Shown here: positions 21,912-33,977 of the stretch, piece by piece
Position numbering within the stretch: the stretch's first letter is position 1
How the letters are laid out: each line of letters starts with the position of its first letter
NCBI GenBank assembly: GCA_025617375.2
Contig: JAMYGW020000006.1
Location: 935,001 to 999,000 of the forward strand
Length of the DNA stretch: 64,000 nt
From: Acarospora socialis
Taxonomy: Eukaryota; Ascomycota; Lecanoromycetes; Acarosporales; Acarosporaceae
Direction: 5' to 3'
The notes under the pieces: model-generated
What the model was told of the DNA's origin: nothing
Databases searched by the model: none
Seen by the model: only the letters and a program-made list of their open reading frames with translations
Position numbers and translations under genes: made by a program

Positions 21912-23780
21912 TCACTCGTTCATAATCATCGCCAGACTAGGCGGCAACCGAGCGGTCGGCGATATCGTGTCACCGCTTTTCCTGGCGTGAGTCTCCTCGA
22001 GCGGCAAGCCACGGAGGAGGATACCAAGAGGCTTTTGCGCTTTCGGGAGGTTCGGGAAGAGGAGAGTCGGTTGGTTGGGGCCGTTGTTGCGTGCCGCTTG
22101 CGGCGAGATCGGGCGCATGGGGAGTGTTGACTGATTTTTGCTCCGCGGCGGTGCCTTTCCTTTCGTGACCGTCGTCTTGGCAGACTTGGTGACCTTGAAA
22201 GCGGTGTTGATCTTGAGCGTGGCGGCTGCTGGGCGCCGCTTGGGAGGGTTTCTGCTGGTCTTCGGTTTCGTGGTAGGTTTGGAATGGTGATTCAGAATCT
22301 CGGATATCGAGACTCCTTTGCTGGCTGGGTTGAAGTTCTTTGCCTTCGTAGTCTTAGTAGTCTTCTTCGGTTGGGGTTGGGCTCCTATCACGATGCTCCT
22401 GTCGACTTTCGAAGGTTTGAGTCTGGGACTGGCGATGGGAGTCAAGACGCCTTTGAATTTATCGAAGCTCTTGTTCTTCTTCGGCGTCTCAATCACCACT
22501 TTCACCTCACCGCCTTTTCGCTTGGCCCTCTCGACTTCCGACTCTGTGCACTCTTCGAAGCTGCGCGGATCGTCCTCGTTCCATTTCCTCATCTGCGCGT
22601 GTCTCGCCACTTCATCACAATCGCCTTTGACAATCAGATCCCAGCAGTCTTCGAATTCCTTCCCGGGAGGCTCTGGTACTTGGTTGATCCAGACTGCAAC
22701 GCCGTCCCTTCGCCCACGGACCACTCCACACATTTCTCTAACAATTCGCCTCACGCCGGGTATTTTCATACTGGTGCCCACCACGATGATTGCATCTGGT
22801 CTCGTCCGCAAGTCCGAACTCACGACGGCTCCAATAGCTTCTTCATCCGGGTTGTGTTCGTTATATAGAACGATTCTAGGTCGAAGTTTTCCAATCCCAT
22901 GGCTGCGTTTACCGGCGATGTTCGTACGGACTGAATCCATCTCCTCGCAGACCCTACAAGACGGTGGTTCCGGTCCTTCGAAGAGCGGCGCTCGAAAATC
23001 CGAGAGATGGCTACATTTGGAACATACCATCTTCTCAAGACCGCCATGCAGTTGGACTGTCCTCGGCCAGGGTCCTTTGACATTCAGAGGCACAGACGTT
23101 GCGAGCGGAGGAAGTGATGTATCAATCCCGTCAACGTTCTGAGTGTACAGGCGCATCAATCTTCCCTCTTGTGCAAGAGTTGCAAGTAGGTGGTGGAATG
23201 CTGTAGGGTGAGCCGACGTGACGAGATGAGAAAGCGAGCGGACCATATCATGAAACGAGGAGGTGGAAGAGTCACTCCTATATACGGAGGCATCGAAGAG
23301 GTGCTTCCCTGAAGCTTTGAGCTTGTGCTCACTTCGCAGCGTAGTGAACAAACCGGTGGAGGAGCGGAAATCGGGTACTACGCAGTAAATCAGAGTGACC
23401 CATATCAACTCAGAGCCGGCGAACGTACTGCCAGCCGACACCGAAATGCCAGCACCCGCAACCACCACGATTTTCCTTCTCTTGCGCAAAACCTTCAGCA
23501 GAAGATCCAATTGCTTTTTCTGACTTGAAGCATGCTCTTCTGGTGAAGTCAAGTCGAGATATTCCGTCGTGCGTGGTTTTGGCTCGGTTATCCTGCGCTT
23601 CTTTGCAGGTGGGTGCCCGTCCACGTCGACCATATCTGGCGCAGGACCCCTTGAGTGTTGCGACGTACTCGGAGCTAAGAATTCTTGAGAAGAGGCTGGC
23701 GACGGATAGCATTGTGGCAAGGGCGATAGAGGAGGTGATAGCGACCCGATCGAGCTCAGGTCAGAGGAGAGGTCGTCCAT
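21912..23780 (-). CDS. NAD-dependent protein deacetylase, Hst3/Hst4 type sirtuin
   Basis: SIR2-family histone deacetylase; the Hst3/Hst4 group removes H3 Lys56 acetylation after replication. Exons complement(21912..23377, 23429..23780) give 605 aa. A 51-nt intron, in frame and free of stops, splits the NAD loop; splicing restores GAGISVSAGIPDFRSSTGLF. Further motifs are RLMRLYTQNVDGID, the catalytic His in TVQLHGGLEKMVC, a zinc site CSKC...CRVC, and PDAIIVVGTSMKIPG and WINQVPEPPGKEFEDCWD. The N-terminal ~70 residues are Ser/Pro-rich with a basic PPAKKRRITEPKP that could be a nuclear signal. The C-terminal ~200 residues are basic and low-complexity. Confidence 0.93.
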   Translation of the reverse strand: MDDLSSDLSSIGSLSPPLSPLPQCYPSPASSQEFLAPSTSQHSRGPAPDMVDVDGHPPAKKRRITEPKPRTTEYLDLTSPEEHASSQKKQLDLLLKVLRKRRKIVVVAGAGISVSAGSTFAGSELIWVTLIYCVVPDFRSSTGLFTTLRSEHKLKASGKHLFDASVYRSDSSTSSFHDMVRSLSHLVTSAHPTAFHHLLATLAQEGRLMRLYTQNVDGIDTSLPPLATSVPLNVKGPWPRTVQLHGGLEKMVCSKCSHLSDFRAPLFEGPEPPSCRVCEEMDSVRTNIAGKRSHGIGKLRPRIVLYNEHNPDEEAIGAVVSSDLRTRPDAIIVVGTSMKIPGVRRIVREMCGVVRGRRDGVAVWINQVPEPPGKEFEDCWDLIVKGDCDEVARHAQMRKWNEDDPRSFEECTESEVERAKRKGGEVKVVIETPKKNKSFDKFKGVLTPIASPRLKPSKVDRSIVIGAQPQPKKTTKTTKAKNFNPASKGVSISEILNHHSKPTTKPKTSRNPPKRRPAAATLKINTAFKVTKSAKTTVTKGKAPPRSKNQSTLPMRPISPQAARNNGPNQPTLLFPNLPKAQKPLGILLRGLPLEETHARKSGDTISPTARLPPSLAMIMNE

Positions 23781-24773
23781 CGTGCTGTGCGCAATGGCTG
23801 AGCTGGTCGGATATCAGCAACAGGCGCAAGAAGATCGACTGAACTGCTCTGCTCTTCAATGGTTCATTCGAGGGAGGTACAGAGTCCCAGAGAATGCGAG
23901 CAAACTCTCCGACCATTCAGCGATCTGAGAATGACTCTATTATGGTCGTGCGAAACGAAGGAGCGAGGGACTTCGGGATTCAACACAGCGACGGGTAAAG
24001 ATGCGAGAGAGAGCTCGCCTACGGAGTAGAGACCACATTAGTCGAATGGCGCTAGAGTAGTCATTGTTGTCGTCCCCCACTTCGTTTGTTTACCACGACA
24101 AAAGCAACCACTTTTCGGCGTATTATTCATATCGATGGATAAACGAACGGCCTTGACTTCAGGGAAGCTGTGGATCCATCGAACTTACAGAAAATGAAGA
24201 GCGCTGAGTATCTTGGGCTCTCTTTGTCTACCTCTCTGTAATTACACTGGAGCCTCGTGGAAAGATGTTCGTCTCCTCGAGAACGATCCACTAGATGGGG
24301 CTTCGCAAAAGCCTGATATGCATTCAAAAAGATCTTGTGTCACAACTTATCCATCATGAAGTCCTGGGAAGTGAATTGTATACATAAGGTATTTTTGAAC
24401 TCTTATAAGTTTCGGTGCGCTGCCGCTTTTGATCTCACGCGGGCTTGCCTGATCGAACTTACAGTAGCCCTAGGCCCTACCTGGGCTGTCGTAGGTAGAC
24501 TCGTAGCTTTCGAATCGCCCAACTTGATAGAAACATCAGCCTCTTATATACCCGTAACTCACGTAGAGTAGAGCACAAGTATTGAACTTCTGTCTCCTAC
24601 GAGCTTTGCCCCTTCATCGGTTGGATGACGCTCGGACCAGCGACACAAGCCTTGCGCTAAGATTAGATCCCGATAAGATCTACTGGTACCTTCAATGACT
24701 TCAAGCATCCAAATGTTGGACAGCTGCATGCTTGATAAGCGTGCACTGCTGGCGTTCTGACGTGCAGAACGTC
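23781..24773. other. intergenic (divergent promoters), no gene seen
   Basis: 993 bp between the starts of the sirtuin and MED16 genes. A 78-codon frame at 24335-24571 and a 66-codon frame at 24127-24327 have no motif or neighbouring exon support. Confidence 0.5.
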
Positions 24774-27700
24774 ATGCCACTCATCATGGACGATGGCCTT
24801 GATATGGATGAATTGTTTGGAGATGCGGCGCCTCTCCAGTTACCTCCCTCCCCCCCTGCCAAGGGCCTATTGCTGCGTGTAGATGAGTCGCGGATGAGTG
24901 GCTGCTGTCAGTAGGTAAGCTCCCAAGCAATCGCCGAAGCATGAAATACCAACAAAGATCAGAAAAGTGGCCTGGTCGAAGCTTGGTTGCATTGCCTACA
25001 TCACCCAAGGTGGCCAAGGCGTTAATATCCGTAATCTGCTGTGCAGCGCAGAAGATGGAAAATGGACATTAAGTGGGGATTATGCCTTAAATCAGAGCTC
25101 CTCAGTCCATGAACAGCTAAACTTCGTTCACTTGTCTTGGAATCAGACCGGGTCCGAGCTAGCTGTTGTTGATATGTTTGGTCGGATATCGATCTTTTCC
25201 ATTCTCATAGCCATGAACAGATTCGCAACCTCAAGGAGTTGTGTCTTGGATCAAGAGGATGACCTGGGTGCAATTGTGGGCCTTTCTTGGTTGAACATCG
25301 ACCGTCCGGTACCGTCCTGATTACCATCAATGCGTCCCATCGCTGATGGGTCATTGCTAGAGTCGTCTGTATCGGGGCGCGGTGAGGCATGAGGGTCAAT
25401 GGAATTATACAGCTTCCACTCATAAGCCTATGGGGCCGTTCCATCCATTCAACAAGTCCGCCTTGGTCGCTATCACGAGAGGAGGAACAATGAGATTGGT
25501 ATATCAGCAACCAGATGGCAGATGGCTCGAAGCAGCCACCGAGATAGAAAGTATCGGCTCCTCCATCGATGTGTTGACCCATGCTTCATTGTGTGCCGAC
25601 AAAGGTACTGAGCCATCCGAGGCCTTACTGGTGGACACGCTGAAATGGTTGTAGATAACTCGTTGCTTCTTGTGGTTCATACTTTATCCTGTCATCTCCG
25701 AATCTATCGAATCCATATCAAGTGGAACTTACCAGCAAATCCAAAGCAAGTCCCTCCAACACAGCTGTCACCTATCCCCACACTACAAGTTCGGCGCGTT
25801 CAGATAGAGCATCATTGTGCGCCTGTTCGCTCTCCGAATGACCAAGACGGATCGATCACTGGAGCGGACCTAAGGAATTTTTCTCAAGCTTTTCTATCTC
25901 ATCTGGAACTCCTGCCCTCGGCGCCAGAATCGAGACACAGAGAGCCTACATATCCAACCATCATGGCCATCTTTTCTTGCGTGCAGAATAGTAACAACAG
26001 CTCCCAGCAGCTTCAAGAGTCCTTCAGTGTTGTTTCGAGATGGGAACTACACACTGAAAATCAAACCCTGCACAGCAGCTTTGATAAACTGGCGTCTAAG
26101 AAAAACAACGCGAGTTCAATAACTGAGTCTCCCGTAAGGCCTCTTACTGAGTCTTAGACGAAGCTTACTGACCCCGCAACAAAGCAGATTTCGAGTCTCG
26201 TAAGGCTAGAGGAGGTGTTTATTGACATGGTAGTAGTATCTCTGAATCAGATGAACTTGAGTACAGTTTTGTCTTTCGCGTACAGCAATGGAGCCATCGA
26301 ATTCCGTGACCGAGCATTGATGAAGCTAATCGAAGCTGATGACAATTTCGGGAGGGTTTCGAGCTTGCAACAGATAGGCTTCAGTTTCGCTAGTGACAAA
26401 CCGTGTTAGTCTTCTACTTCTCTCCTGTATGACTTTAATTGGCCCAATGCTGAGTCGAGGCAGGCTTGCATATGGCGTCTTCCCCAAATTCATGTCTTGC
26501 AGTTGCTTTGGCGTCCGACGGTAGAGTGCGACTGAAAACGATGCAGCATCGACCTGGAATGTTGGGAACAACGACAGATGATCGTAAGCATCCATAACTT
26601 TGCGGTCTCAGTTCAGGTTCTCATATGTTCGTAGCATCATTTGCAGCTACTGTTGCTGCCTTCGCCTTGCAGTTTGCATCCTCCTCCACCAGCCTCAGCA
26701 ACAATGACGACGTCTTAGCTGTCATTCAGCAGTGTTCGACGCTAAGTACGTCATCATCACTGTATCTTTACGGGCGAGGAACTAACCAACCAGCTCTTGA
26801 GCATGATATTCTTAACGAGATCTATCGGGTCCTTGCTGATAATGTCGACTACTCTGGCGATGATCCACAGCAAGAGAGGCTGTTTCGAAACCCAATGATA
26901 CGAGGGTGTCTCAGCGTGCAGGCTTCGTTTGGTTTCAGGGGCGTGCACAAACATCAGACTCTGCTTGCGAAAATAGCATCCACGACGCTTAATCTACGTC
27001 TAGCTTCGCTGACATTCGCCTTCATGTTCAGCAATGTTAGCAGGCCGAATTCTGGCTCTGGTGGAGACAATGACTTTACTAAGCCTGGTAGCTACTCTCG
27101 CCTCAACACACCGTATAGGCGGAGATCAAGCTGACAGGAGGCCGGCAGATGTGTTTCAATCCTTACTTGGCATAGTCACATGGTCAGTCGATCTGATGAA
27201 CTTTATCATCGACGAGCTCTACAGCCTGGTGGACCTAGTCAAAGACCATTGGGACGACAAAGACTTCGTGGAGCAGAAAGGTGTGTCCTTTCCTCTCACC
27301 TCTGCCCTCCCGCCAGCAACTAAACCTTAACCAAGTCCGCGATCTCAACTCCCCTGCCCTACCTCTCGTCATGATTTCCGCCTCCCGCACATTCCTCAAG
27401 TACAACTGCCGTGGCCTTCGCGGCCTCAGCAGCCCGGCCCACCAGAGTTCCCAAGCGCAGGCGGAGAACCCCAACCTCCAATCCTTCAAGAGCCTTAAGA
27501 ATGTCATCGAGCGCAGCCCCCTCGGCGTCAAACAGTTCGAGAAGATTCTCGCCGACGTCGAGGGCAAGATCAAGAAAGCGTACCAACAAGCCGGCACCAG
27601 CGAAGCGGACCGGGCCAGGCTCGAGAAAGAGATGCTCATTGGCGCCGACCTCCCGGACGTGTTGATGCCCGTTGTTCAGCACCTGCTGACCACCGCCCTC

Positions 27701-28000
27701 GACAATCTCCGCAACGACATCGACCCAGCTGCCCTGTATTTTGCCGATCACAGCTGGCTCGGCTTGAGCGATGATCGGCGTACCGATACGTATAGACGCG
27801 AACATGTGGTCGACGCAATCAGGAAGATCCCCGTGGCGAGTGGTGCGCGCTTGCGGCGCTGTACGCGGTGCTGTGCGTATATGGAGGATATGCTGCCGCA
27901 GCGGGGGAGTAGTACGTGGATGACTAGCATGCAGCGCATGTGTTTCTGTGGAAGTCTGTGGATGCTAGTCGGGAAGAATGAGGGTGCTGGAGCCTTGTGA
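24774..28000 (+). CDS. MED16: Mediator complex tail subunit Med16 (Sin4)
   Basis: Subunit of the Mediator tail, linking activators to RNA polymerase II. Ten exons: 24774..24910, 24963..25308, 25361..25604, 25655..26133, 26188..26404, 26464..26583, 26647..26745, 26794..27087, 27131..27280, 27336..28000; together 917 codons (916 aa). The start MPLIMDDGLDMDELFGD fits fungal Med16. The N-terminal half has WD40-like strands (KVAWSKLGCIAYI, LNFVHLSWNQTGSELAVVDM, YSNGAIEFRD). The C-terminus shows RRCTRC...MCFCGSLW, the cysteine motif typical of the family end. Introns are 43-63 nt; those at 26746-26793 and 27088-27130 are the least certain. Confidence 0.88.
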
Positions 28001-28252
28001 ATCTGAATTGGGTTTTATTTAGGATTGTAGGGGCGTCATTAGGATTCAGGCTTGCACGGGCAATACTATTAGATTCTCTAGTGCTGCTCTAGAACGAGGT
28101 CTCGGAAAAGCCGCAAAGAGCTGAAACGTGTGAAGAGGATGTGCTTTTGGTAGGAAACAGTTGTGGCCCTGTGCCCTCGGACCGCGAACGCCTTGCAATG
28201 CATGCCCTTCCTTCCTTAAATCCGAAAACAAGAGGCTAGAGATCGTGCTCAA

Positions 28253-29383
28253 TCAATCACTATCCTCGCCATTATCCAACGCCTCGTCTTCGAGCTCCTG
28301 ATCTAGCTGCGCCTCAACCTCAACCTCGTCATCCTCCCTCTCCTCATCAACCCCTTTCTCCCCCTCTCCTTCATCCTCCTCTTCTGCGTCTTCTTCCTCC
28401 TCCTCACCCTCTTCGCCCCCATCGCCTTCAATCCCACCCTCTTCCTCCCTGTCCCCTTCCCCCTCCCCCCCCTCCTCCTCCTCACCCTCACCCACGCCCA
28501 CGCCCGCCTCCTCCCCTCCAACATCCCCACCCGCACCTCCCGCCCCCCTCCTAACCCTCTTCCTCGCCCTCTCCCCCACCTCCTTCCCCTCTTTACCCAC
28601 CGCCGAACCCCCGGCACCCAAAGCCTTCTCCTCCCTCGCCTTCCTCCGATACGAATTCCGCTTGTCGGTCTGCACCTCGCTGTACCGACTCAGCTCCTTC
28701 TCGAGCCTGGGCAGGAACGGCTCGAACTCGATCTCGCGCAACGCGTCCATGACGTCTTTGGGCGTGATGGTTTTGTGCGAGGAGAGACGCGTGTGGTCGT
28801 TTGCGCTGTGAGAAGGGGGGAAGCGGGAGTGTTAGTTGAAGTGAAGGTATGGTTAGTTGGATGGGGGAGGGGGAGGGGGAGGATGGGAGGGGAAAGGGGA
28901 AGGGAGGAGAGGAGAGAGGGGGAGGGGGAAGGAGAGAGGGGAAGGGGAAAGGGAAAGGAGGAGACGAACTGCGAACTCAGATAGTTGACGAAGACCGTCG
29001 CGGCTTTGGACATGGCGGTGATGGCGTCTTTCTGGATGATGGTGTTGGGCGGGAGGACGCCTTTTGCAAGGCGTTGGACCATGGTGCGGGGGAGGCTGAG
29101 GTCCTGCATGTTTGAGGACTTGCGCGGTTAGTGAGCTTGTATTGGCGCTGGCTGTGGTGTTGTGGGTGAAAAGCCAGGAATCGAAGATGGGGGTTTGTAA
29201 AGTTGAGAGGAGAGTGTTTGTGGGGTGTGTTTCTTTGTGTGAAAGAAGTGGGCGGAGAGAACTGACTTCGACACTGATGCCTTCTTTTTCTTTGGAGGGC
29301 GTGCCTGCGCCGGTGCCTGGGCCCGTGCCGGGACCTTCGTCGGCGGTGGTGGTTATTTGGGATATGTTGGACTTCCGAGGCAT
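28253..29383 (-). CDS. DPB4: DNA polymerase epsilon subunit D (Dpb4/POLE3), histone-fold
   Basis: Small histone-fold subunit of DNA polymerase epsilon, also shared with an ISWI-type remodeller in other fungi. Exons complement(28253..28805, 28970..29103, 29267..29383) encode 267 aa. The fold is clear after splicing: DLSLPRTMVQRLAKGVLPPN, KDAITAMSKAATVFVNYLSS, then HANDHTRLSSHKTITPKDVM, then DALREIEFEPFLPRLEKEL. The C-terminal ~125 residues are almost entirely Glu, Gly and Asp. Both introns are about 163 nt, long for this window; the second is nearly pure pyrimidine on the coding strand. The gene is convergent with MED16. Confidence 0.93.
28855..28958. repeat. purine-rich low-complexity tract within the DPB4 intron
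   Basis: About 100 bp of GGGGGA/GGGAAGG-type sequence on the plus strand, the polypyrimidine strand of DPB4 intron 2. Many runs of three or more G make quadruplex folding conceivable. It is simple sequence with no coding content. Confidence 0.7.
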
Positions 29384-29787
29384 GGTGAGGGTTTCAGGGC
29401 TTATCGGGAGGAGAGTGGGTGTGTGGGAGAAGTAGGGGCTTGAAGAGGTTATTGGGAAGTATAATTCGTTATACTCATAGGCATTGGTAGGAAGCTAGGT
29501 AGTTGCGAGTGGTAGCGTTACAATTGTGGGCTCGCGTGTGGTCATAGCATCGGTGACCTAACTGCCATCGAGAAACGTGAATGGGGGAAGACAGTTGCCA
29601 GCGACATGAAAGTGACGAGGACTCGAATACGTCTGTGGTCACTGTTTGTGAGGCTGCCACTCAGGTCTAATATCTACAATCTCGGCACTGTTCTACGCTC
29701 TAGCAGGCGCCGTTCCAATGCTCGTGGTAAACCAAACCCTCCCGTATTATAACGCCAACGCTAGATGCATTCCTCGTTCACCATCAC
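29384..29787. other. intergenic, no gene seen
   Basis: 404 bp between the DPB4 start and the SLD3 stop, both on the minus strand. Likely the DPB4 promoter. Confidence 0.5.
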
Positions 29788-32700
29788 TCAAAGAAGATCG
29801 TCGGTATCGTCGTCCCACCCAAGAGTGTCATAGATAGTTTTGGATCCTTCCAACGTGGACGACTCTCGGGACGTTTCCTGATATTTGCTCACTACCCCTG
29901 AATGAGTGGAGCTGTTTCTCACATGCTTGACAGGCGTAGCAGCAACGCCTGTGGAGGGAGATGTTTTCAAGGCGGATGTCCGAATTGGTTCTGGAGGGGT
30001 TGCTTGGAGCTGTCCTGGCAACGCTGCGGCTGTAAAAGACTTCCTGGGTTCACGCTTTGAAGCTTTGTTGGGTGTCTGAAAAGGCTCTGACCTCGGTGGC
30101 CTTGGCGACATTTCCTGGCAGAGCTCGTCTTCCTCCCGATCAGGTTGTGCTTTTGCCAGCGCGTCTACCGATTTCAAGGGTCCTCGGGTGGGCGTCTGCA
30201 TGACCGTCGATAGGAGGGTTTGCCGCACCGGGCAGGGCGGATTTTGTGGTACACGGAACTCGCGGCTGCCCCCTCGTCGCATCGTTGTGGGCCGTGTAAC
30301 AGATGAAGGGATGTGAAGTTCAACGGACGGTATGGTACGGGGAGCTTCTCTAATCTCGGGAGACGGGTATCTAGCCACCAGTGGTGCGTTACTGAACGCA
30401 TTCTTTTTGCGATTACCCTTCGGTGTCGCCATGACTTGTACCCCTTGACCGAACGGATTTCGGATCGGGTTTTTGGGCTCTGTCGCAGGTCAGAAGCGTT
30501 TCAGGTTATAGAGGGATAGAATCTTACTTCGAGAGTTTGCACCGGTGCCGGGTACTCTTTGGTCAAAGGACTCATTGAGCTCCCTCACCGCTAATGTTCT
30601 GTTCGGCTTCTTCAGAGTAGCAATGGCACCTCTCAGTTCTTCTTCCACGGACGCTTTTCGTCTCAGTTTTGCTTCTGTTGCATTTGAGATTGCGCTCAGA
30701 TCAACTTCGCGTTGACTATAACGCTTCGACTTCTCAACGCTAGGGCGTTTGAAAGGTATGTCTGAAAGTGACACTTCACTTGACTCCCTCTTCAGGCCCG
30801 GCAAAGCGGGCGCGGTCGCACTACGGAGCAATGACGGCGGTTGCTGTCGCTGAGAAAGCGGCTTCTTGAGAGTCAAATTACGCTCCATTGTCTTCCCAGG
30901 CTGTGAGGTTGAACTGCGGTCGATGGCTGTTCCGGGGCGTAACTGTCCCTGCGAAGTGCTCGCAGACTTCAGCAACGGCGGCCTTACCGGAGATGGAACT
31001 TTGACTCCACCCAATCTTTGATTGACGGTGGAACAAGTTTCAGGGAGCCGTGCAGCATAGCTTTGAATGGTCAGCCTAATAAGAGAGAAAGATCAAGAGT
31101 TACGCTATATACTCACAAGGGCACGATTACTTCAACACAGAAATCACGCAGTCGCTCGTTGTTTTCGTGCGTGGCAGATGGAACACCATTATGTCCCATC
31201 CGGACATGATTTCGAGTATCATTCGGGCCTGTTGATGTTGAAGGCCTAGAGATCTCTTCTGGCAAACTTACCGACTGCCAAATTGTGAGTCTGTCGATAA
31301 GCAGTTCAAGTAGTAAGTTCAGATCCTGGCGTGCCTTCAGTCGTCGCTTTTTGGCTTGAGGTATCTCGTCATCTCGTACGTGAGTTGTTTGTTCGCACAG
31401 CTGAGCGTGGTCAATCGCTTCAGCTAACGAGGCCTCCAGAGCCATTACCTCCAAAACAAGGACGAGCTGCATCTGAGTCTCCCTTGTCCTTAACTCCAAG
31501 ATGAGCGTCTTGGCCTCTTCAGCCCTGTCCTCATTGGGACCTGCAGTATGAGAATCCAGTTCTCGAAATCTCCACCATTTTCTGATGTAGTCGTCTTCCT
31601 CTGGGTACAGCCCGTCTTTGCCCAATCGCTTCCTCCTGTTCTTCCGCTTCTTCGCACCTCGCGATCCCGTATTGTCTTCGTCGTTAGAGACATTACCTAG
31701 TGGAAGAGATTGTATAATTTGTGGCACGGCTTCCCGATACTTTTTGTCAAAGGCTGCGAGGGTGAGTACACTGGAACGTAGAAACTCCGCAAGATCCGAG
31801 GTAGCTATTGGCGCAGAAGGCGCCGTCTGGAAATTCGCACGCACCCGTGACAGAGGTCCTTTGACAAAGTACGCCAAGGAGGTCTGTGAGCTTTGTCAAC
31901 TGTCATATTCGGAACTATTGCAGATATAGCCCGTTTACCTTCGATAGATACAACGTTTCCAGGTACTGACACCTCACTGTCTCGAGAAGTCCCTCGGCGC
32001 TCAGCTCAACACCACCTTGTTGCTCGCATGGTACTGTTCCTGAAGTGAGCAGCTCCGGCGCAGCCGTCACTGCCTCCGGCTCGGGAAATACTGCATCCTT
32101 CCAACATTGCAAAGGCTCTGTCAAGGTCTGAGATCTGGAAGACCTCATCCTAAGCTGGAGGAAGCCTGAAGTGTTGGCTTTAGCCCTCTTTACTCGTAGA
32201 CCTTCATCTGCATCGAATCGACTGATTGTTGCGCACTCCCACCAACTCTTCGGCCCAGTTGCATTCAATGGCTTGTCCAACCTAGGTGCTGCAAAGTACC
32301 GTACAGCCAAGGCTGCCGCTCGGAGCTCTTCCATATTCACCCATTCGCCCAGTCTGCATAATGCGTATAGGTGACATCGTACTCGCTCTACGGCGTATAG
32401 AGATCCCTCCGGTCCCAGCTCTGCCACCATTACCAATGCCTGATGCGGAGAGTCAGGCTCTTCATATTCTAACGCTCGAACGTGTGCTGAAAACAATTGA
32501 GCCGTTGGAACCGCGGTGGAGACATTTGTAGGATCGAGAAACGATAGCGGAAGGTGAGATCGAGGAAGGAGAAGTATCGGCGTCAACTTCTTAACCTCGC
32601 CGGGAGCGGATGAAGACAGTGTCTGTTGGCGGGAACTGTGGTAAGCATAGGCCGTGACAGGGAGCGATTGGTATTTGAGCTCAGAACTTACCCTTATAAC

Positions 32701-32877
32701 AAATGGTTCTTCCAAGAGATCTTCGAGGGCAACTGGAATCCGTTTCCGTTTCTTTGAAGAACCCGTCGTACTGTCACCGACATTGAGGGTATTCGCCGTT
32801 ATGTGGGTCAGGATGCCTCTCTTTACACGCGGTGCAACATAGCCAGTTTCTGAACATGCGTTTGGTTCCACGGACAT
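29788..32877 (-). CDS. SLD3: DNA replication initiation regulator Sld3
   Basis: Essential CDK target that, with Cdc45 and Dpb11, fires replication origins. Exons complement(29788..30479, 30528..31060, 31117..31883, 31939..32622, 32692..32877) give 953 aa. The Sld3 central domain is shown by LETVRCQYLETLYLSKTSLA, then YFVKGPLSRVRA, EFLRSSVLTLAAFDKKY, a KKRKNRRKRLGKDGLYPEED stretch, and LLLELLIDRLTIWQS then RLRDFCVEVIVPFY. The C-terminal third is disordered with SP/TP sites and ends near NPFGQGVQVMATPKGNRKK plus an acidic tail. An extra in-frame intron after IWQS (about 31150-31270) is possible, because GTAAGT occurs there and the intervening residues look non-conserved. Confidence 0.88.
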
Positions 32878-33224
32878 GTCTTGGTAAAATTCGGGTCATC
32901 ATCTTGCTCTTTTGGTTGACATTATTATAAGGCTTGCGCTTTGGTGTGCTACTGCCCGAATAGATATTGGTGGTCTTGGGACGAAATCACGAAGTTTACG
33001 CGTGCAGGCAATGGGTTTCGCGACGGTGATGGGTCAAAAAGTACCGACATCACCCCACCAATTCATCAAGGAATGTCAATCACATTCGGAGACATGTATA
33101 AGCGGGCATGTAGAAGGGATTTTGTATCTTAACTACATGTATTCCATGTACTCTGCTTCCATACAATTGCTTTTACGAGCTATCCCTGCAATAGAACAGA
33201 CTCACCACGTGCTGTCCTCTTGAT
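32878..33224. other. intergenic (divergent promoters)
   Basis: 347 bp between the starts of SLD3 and the F-box-like gene. No further feature is seen. Confidence 0.5.
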
Positions 33225-33977
33225 ATGTCGGGCCCTAACCGGTCACGGTTCCTCGAGCTTCCCCTCGAGCTAAGAAACGAGATATACCGCAAGTTGAAGA
33301 GCAAGGAACCGAAGTACAACCCGTTCGAGGGTCTCAAAATCACATCCGCCGCCTATGCGTTCCACTCAACTATCCTGCGAGCGAACAAGCAGATCCTTAC
33401 CGAAGCTACGAGGGTCTTCTATGGCGAAAACACTTGGGATGTACTGGTCGGCTACAACTTCACCTACTTTCGCCCGGACCCCGGATTGGACAAACTCATT
33501 CTATCTCCTCACCTTGCACACATGCGAAAGTTTCGGCTTACCTACGTCCTCAAAGGTACATTGTTGGAGGAGTATCCGTCCTTTGGGCTAGAGAGATACT
33601 GCTATCAGATTAGGATCAATGCCATCAAGATCTGCCGAGTTCTGTTGCAAGTTCCCGGCTTGCACACAGTCGAGATTTCATGGATTGACACGGTCAGCAA
33701 TGGAAGTTGGGACGAAAAGCAAAAGGTCCTGGAACCCCTCAGTCTACTTAAGGATATTTGTGTCGTTAGGGTTGGTGATGTCGTGGGGAACTCCATTCGA
33801 CGTCAGGGCTTGGTCAATTATGTTGAGACCCTTCTTGGAACCTGCAGCATCGAGGGCAAGGATCATGGGTGTTTTCCCTCCTCAGAAACACCGTTTGATA
33901 TATGGCTGAGGGAACGCAGTGCAAGTACTGCTGATGATCTCTGCTTAGGAGCGACAGCAATGTCGATCAGGAAATGA
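33225..33977 (+). CDS. F-box-like fungal protein of unknown function
   Basis: Intronless, 250 aa. The N-terminus RSRFLELPLELRNEIYRKLK is the F-box-like start of a family greatly expanded in Dothideomycetes. It is followed by ILRANKQILTEATRVFYGEN, where the family typically has conserved Asn and aromatic residues, and then irregular leucine-rich strands. Such proteins are thought to be substrate adaptors of SCF ubiquitin ligases, but none of that can be seen here. It is the last host gene before the mobile block and shows normal base composition. Confidence 0.7.
   Translation: MSGPNRSRFLELPLELRNEIYRKLKSKEPKYNPFEGLKITSAAYAFHSTILRANKQILTEATRVFYGENTWDVLVGYNFTYFRPDPGLDKLILSPHLAHMRKFRLTYVLKGTLLEEYPSFGLERYCYQIRINAIKICRVLLQVPGLHTVEISWIDTVSNGSWDEKQKVLEPLSLLKDICVVRVGDVVGNSIRRQGLVNYVETLLGTCSIEGKDHGCFPSSETPFDIWLRERSASTADDLCLGATAMSIRK

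Noticed and set aside
24335-24571. A 78-codon plus-strand frame upstream of MED16.
   Set aside because: No coding character or splice partner; more likely promoter/leader DNA.
28855-28958. G-rich tract as a regulatory G-quadruplex.
   Set aside because: It is simple purine repeat inside an intron; nothing in the sequence beyond composition supports a role.
29788-32877. The sirtuin, MED16, DPB4 and SLD3 group as a functional chromatin/replication cluster.
   Set aside because: The genes differ in orientation and have unrelated partners; fungal housekeeping genes are often neighbours by chance, and nothing indicates co-regulation.
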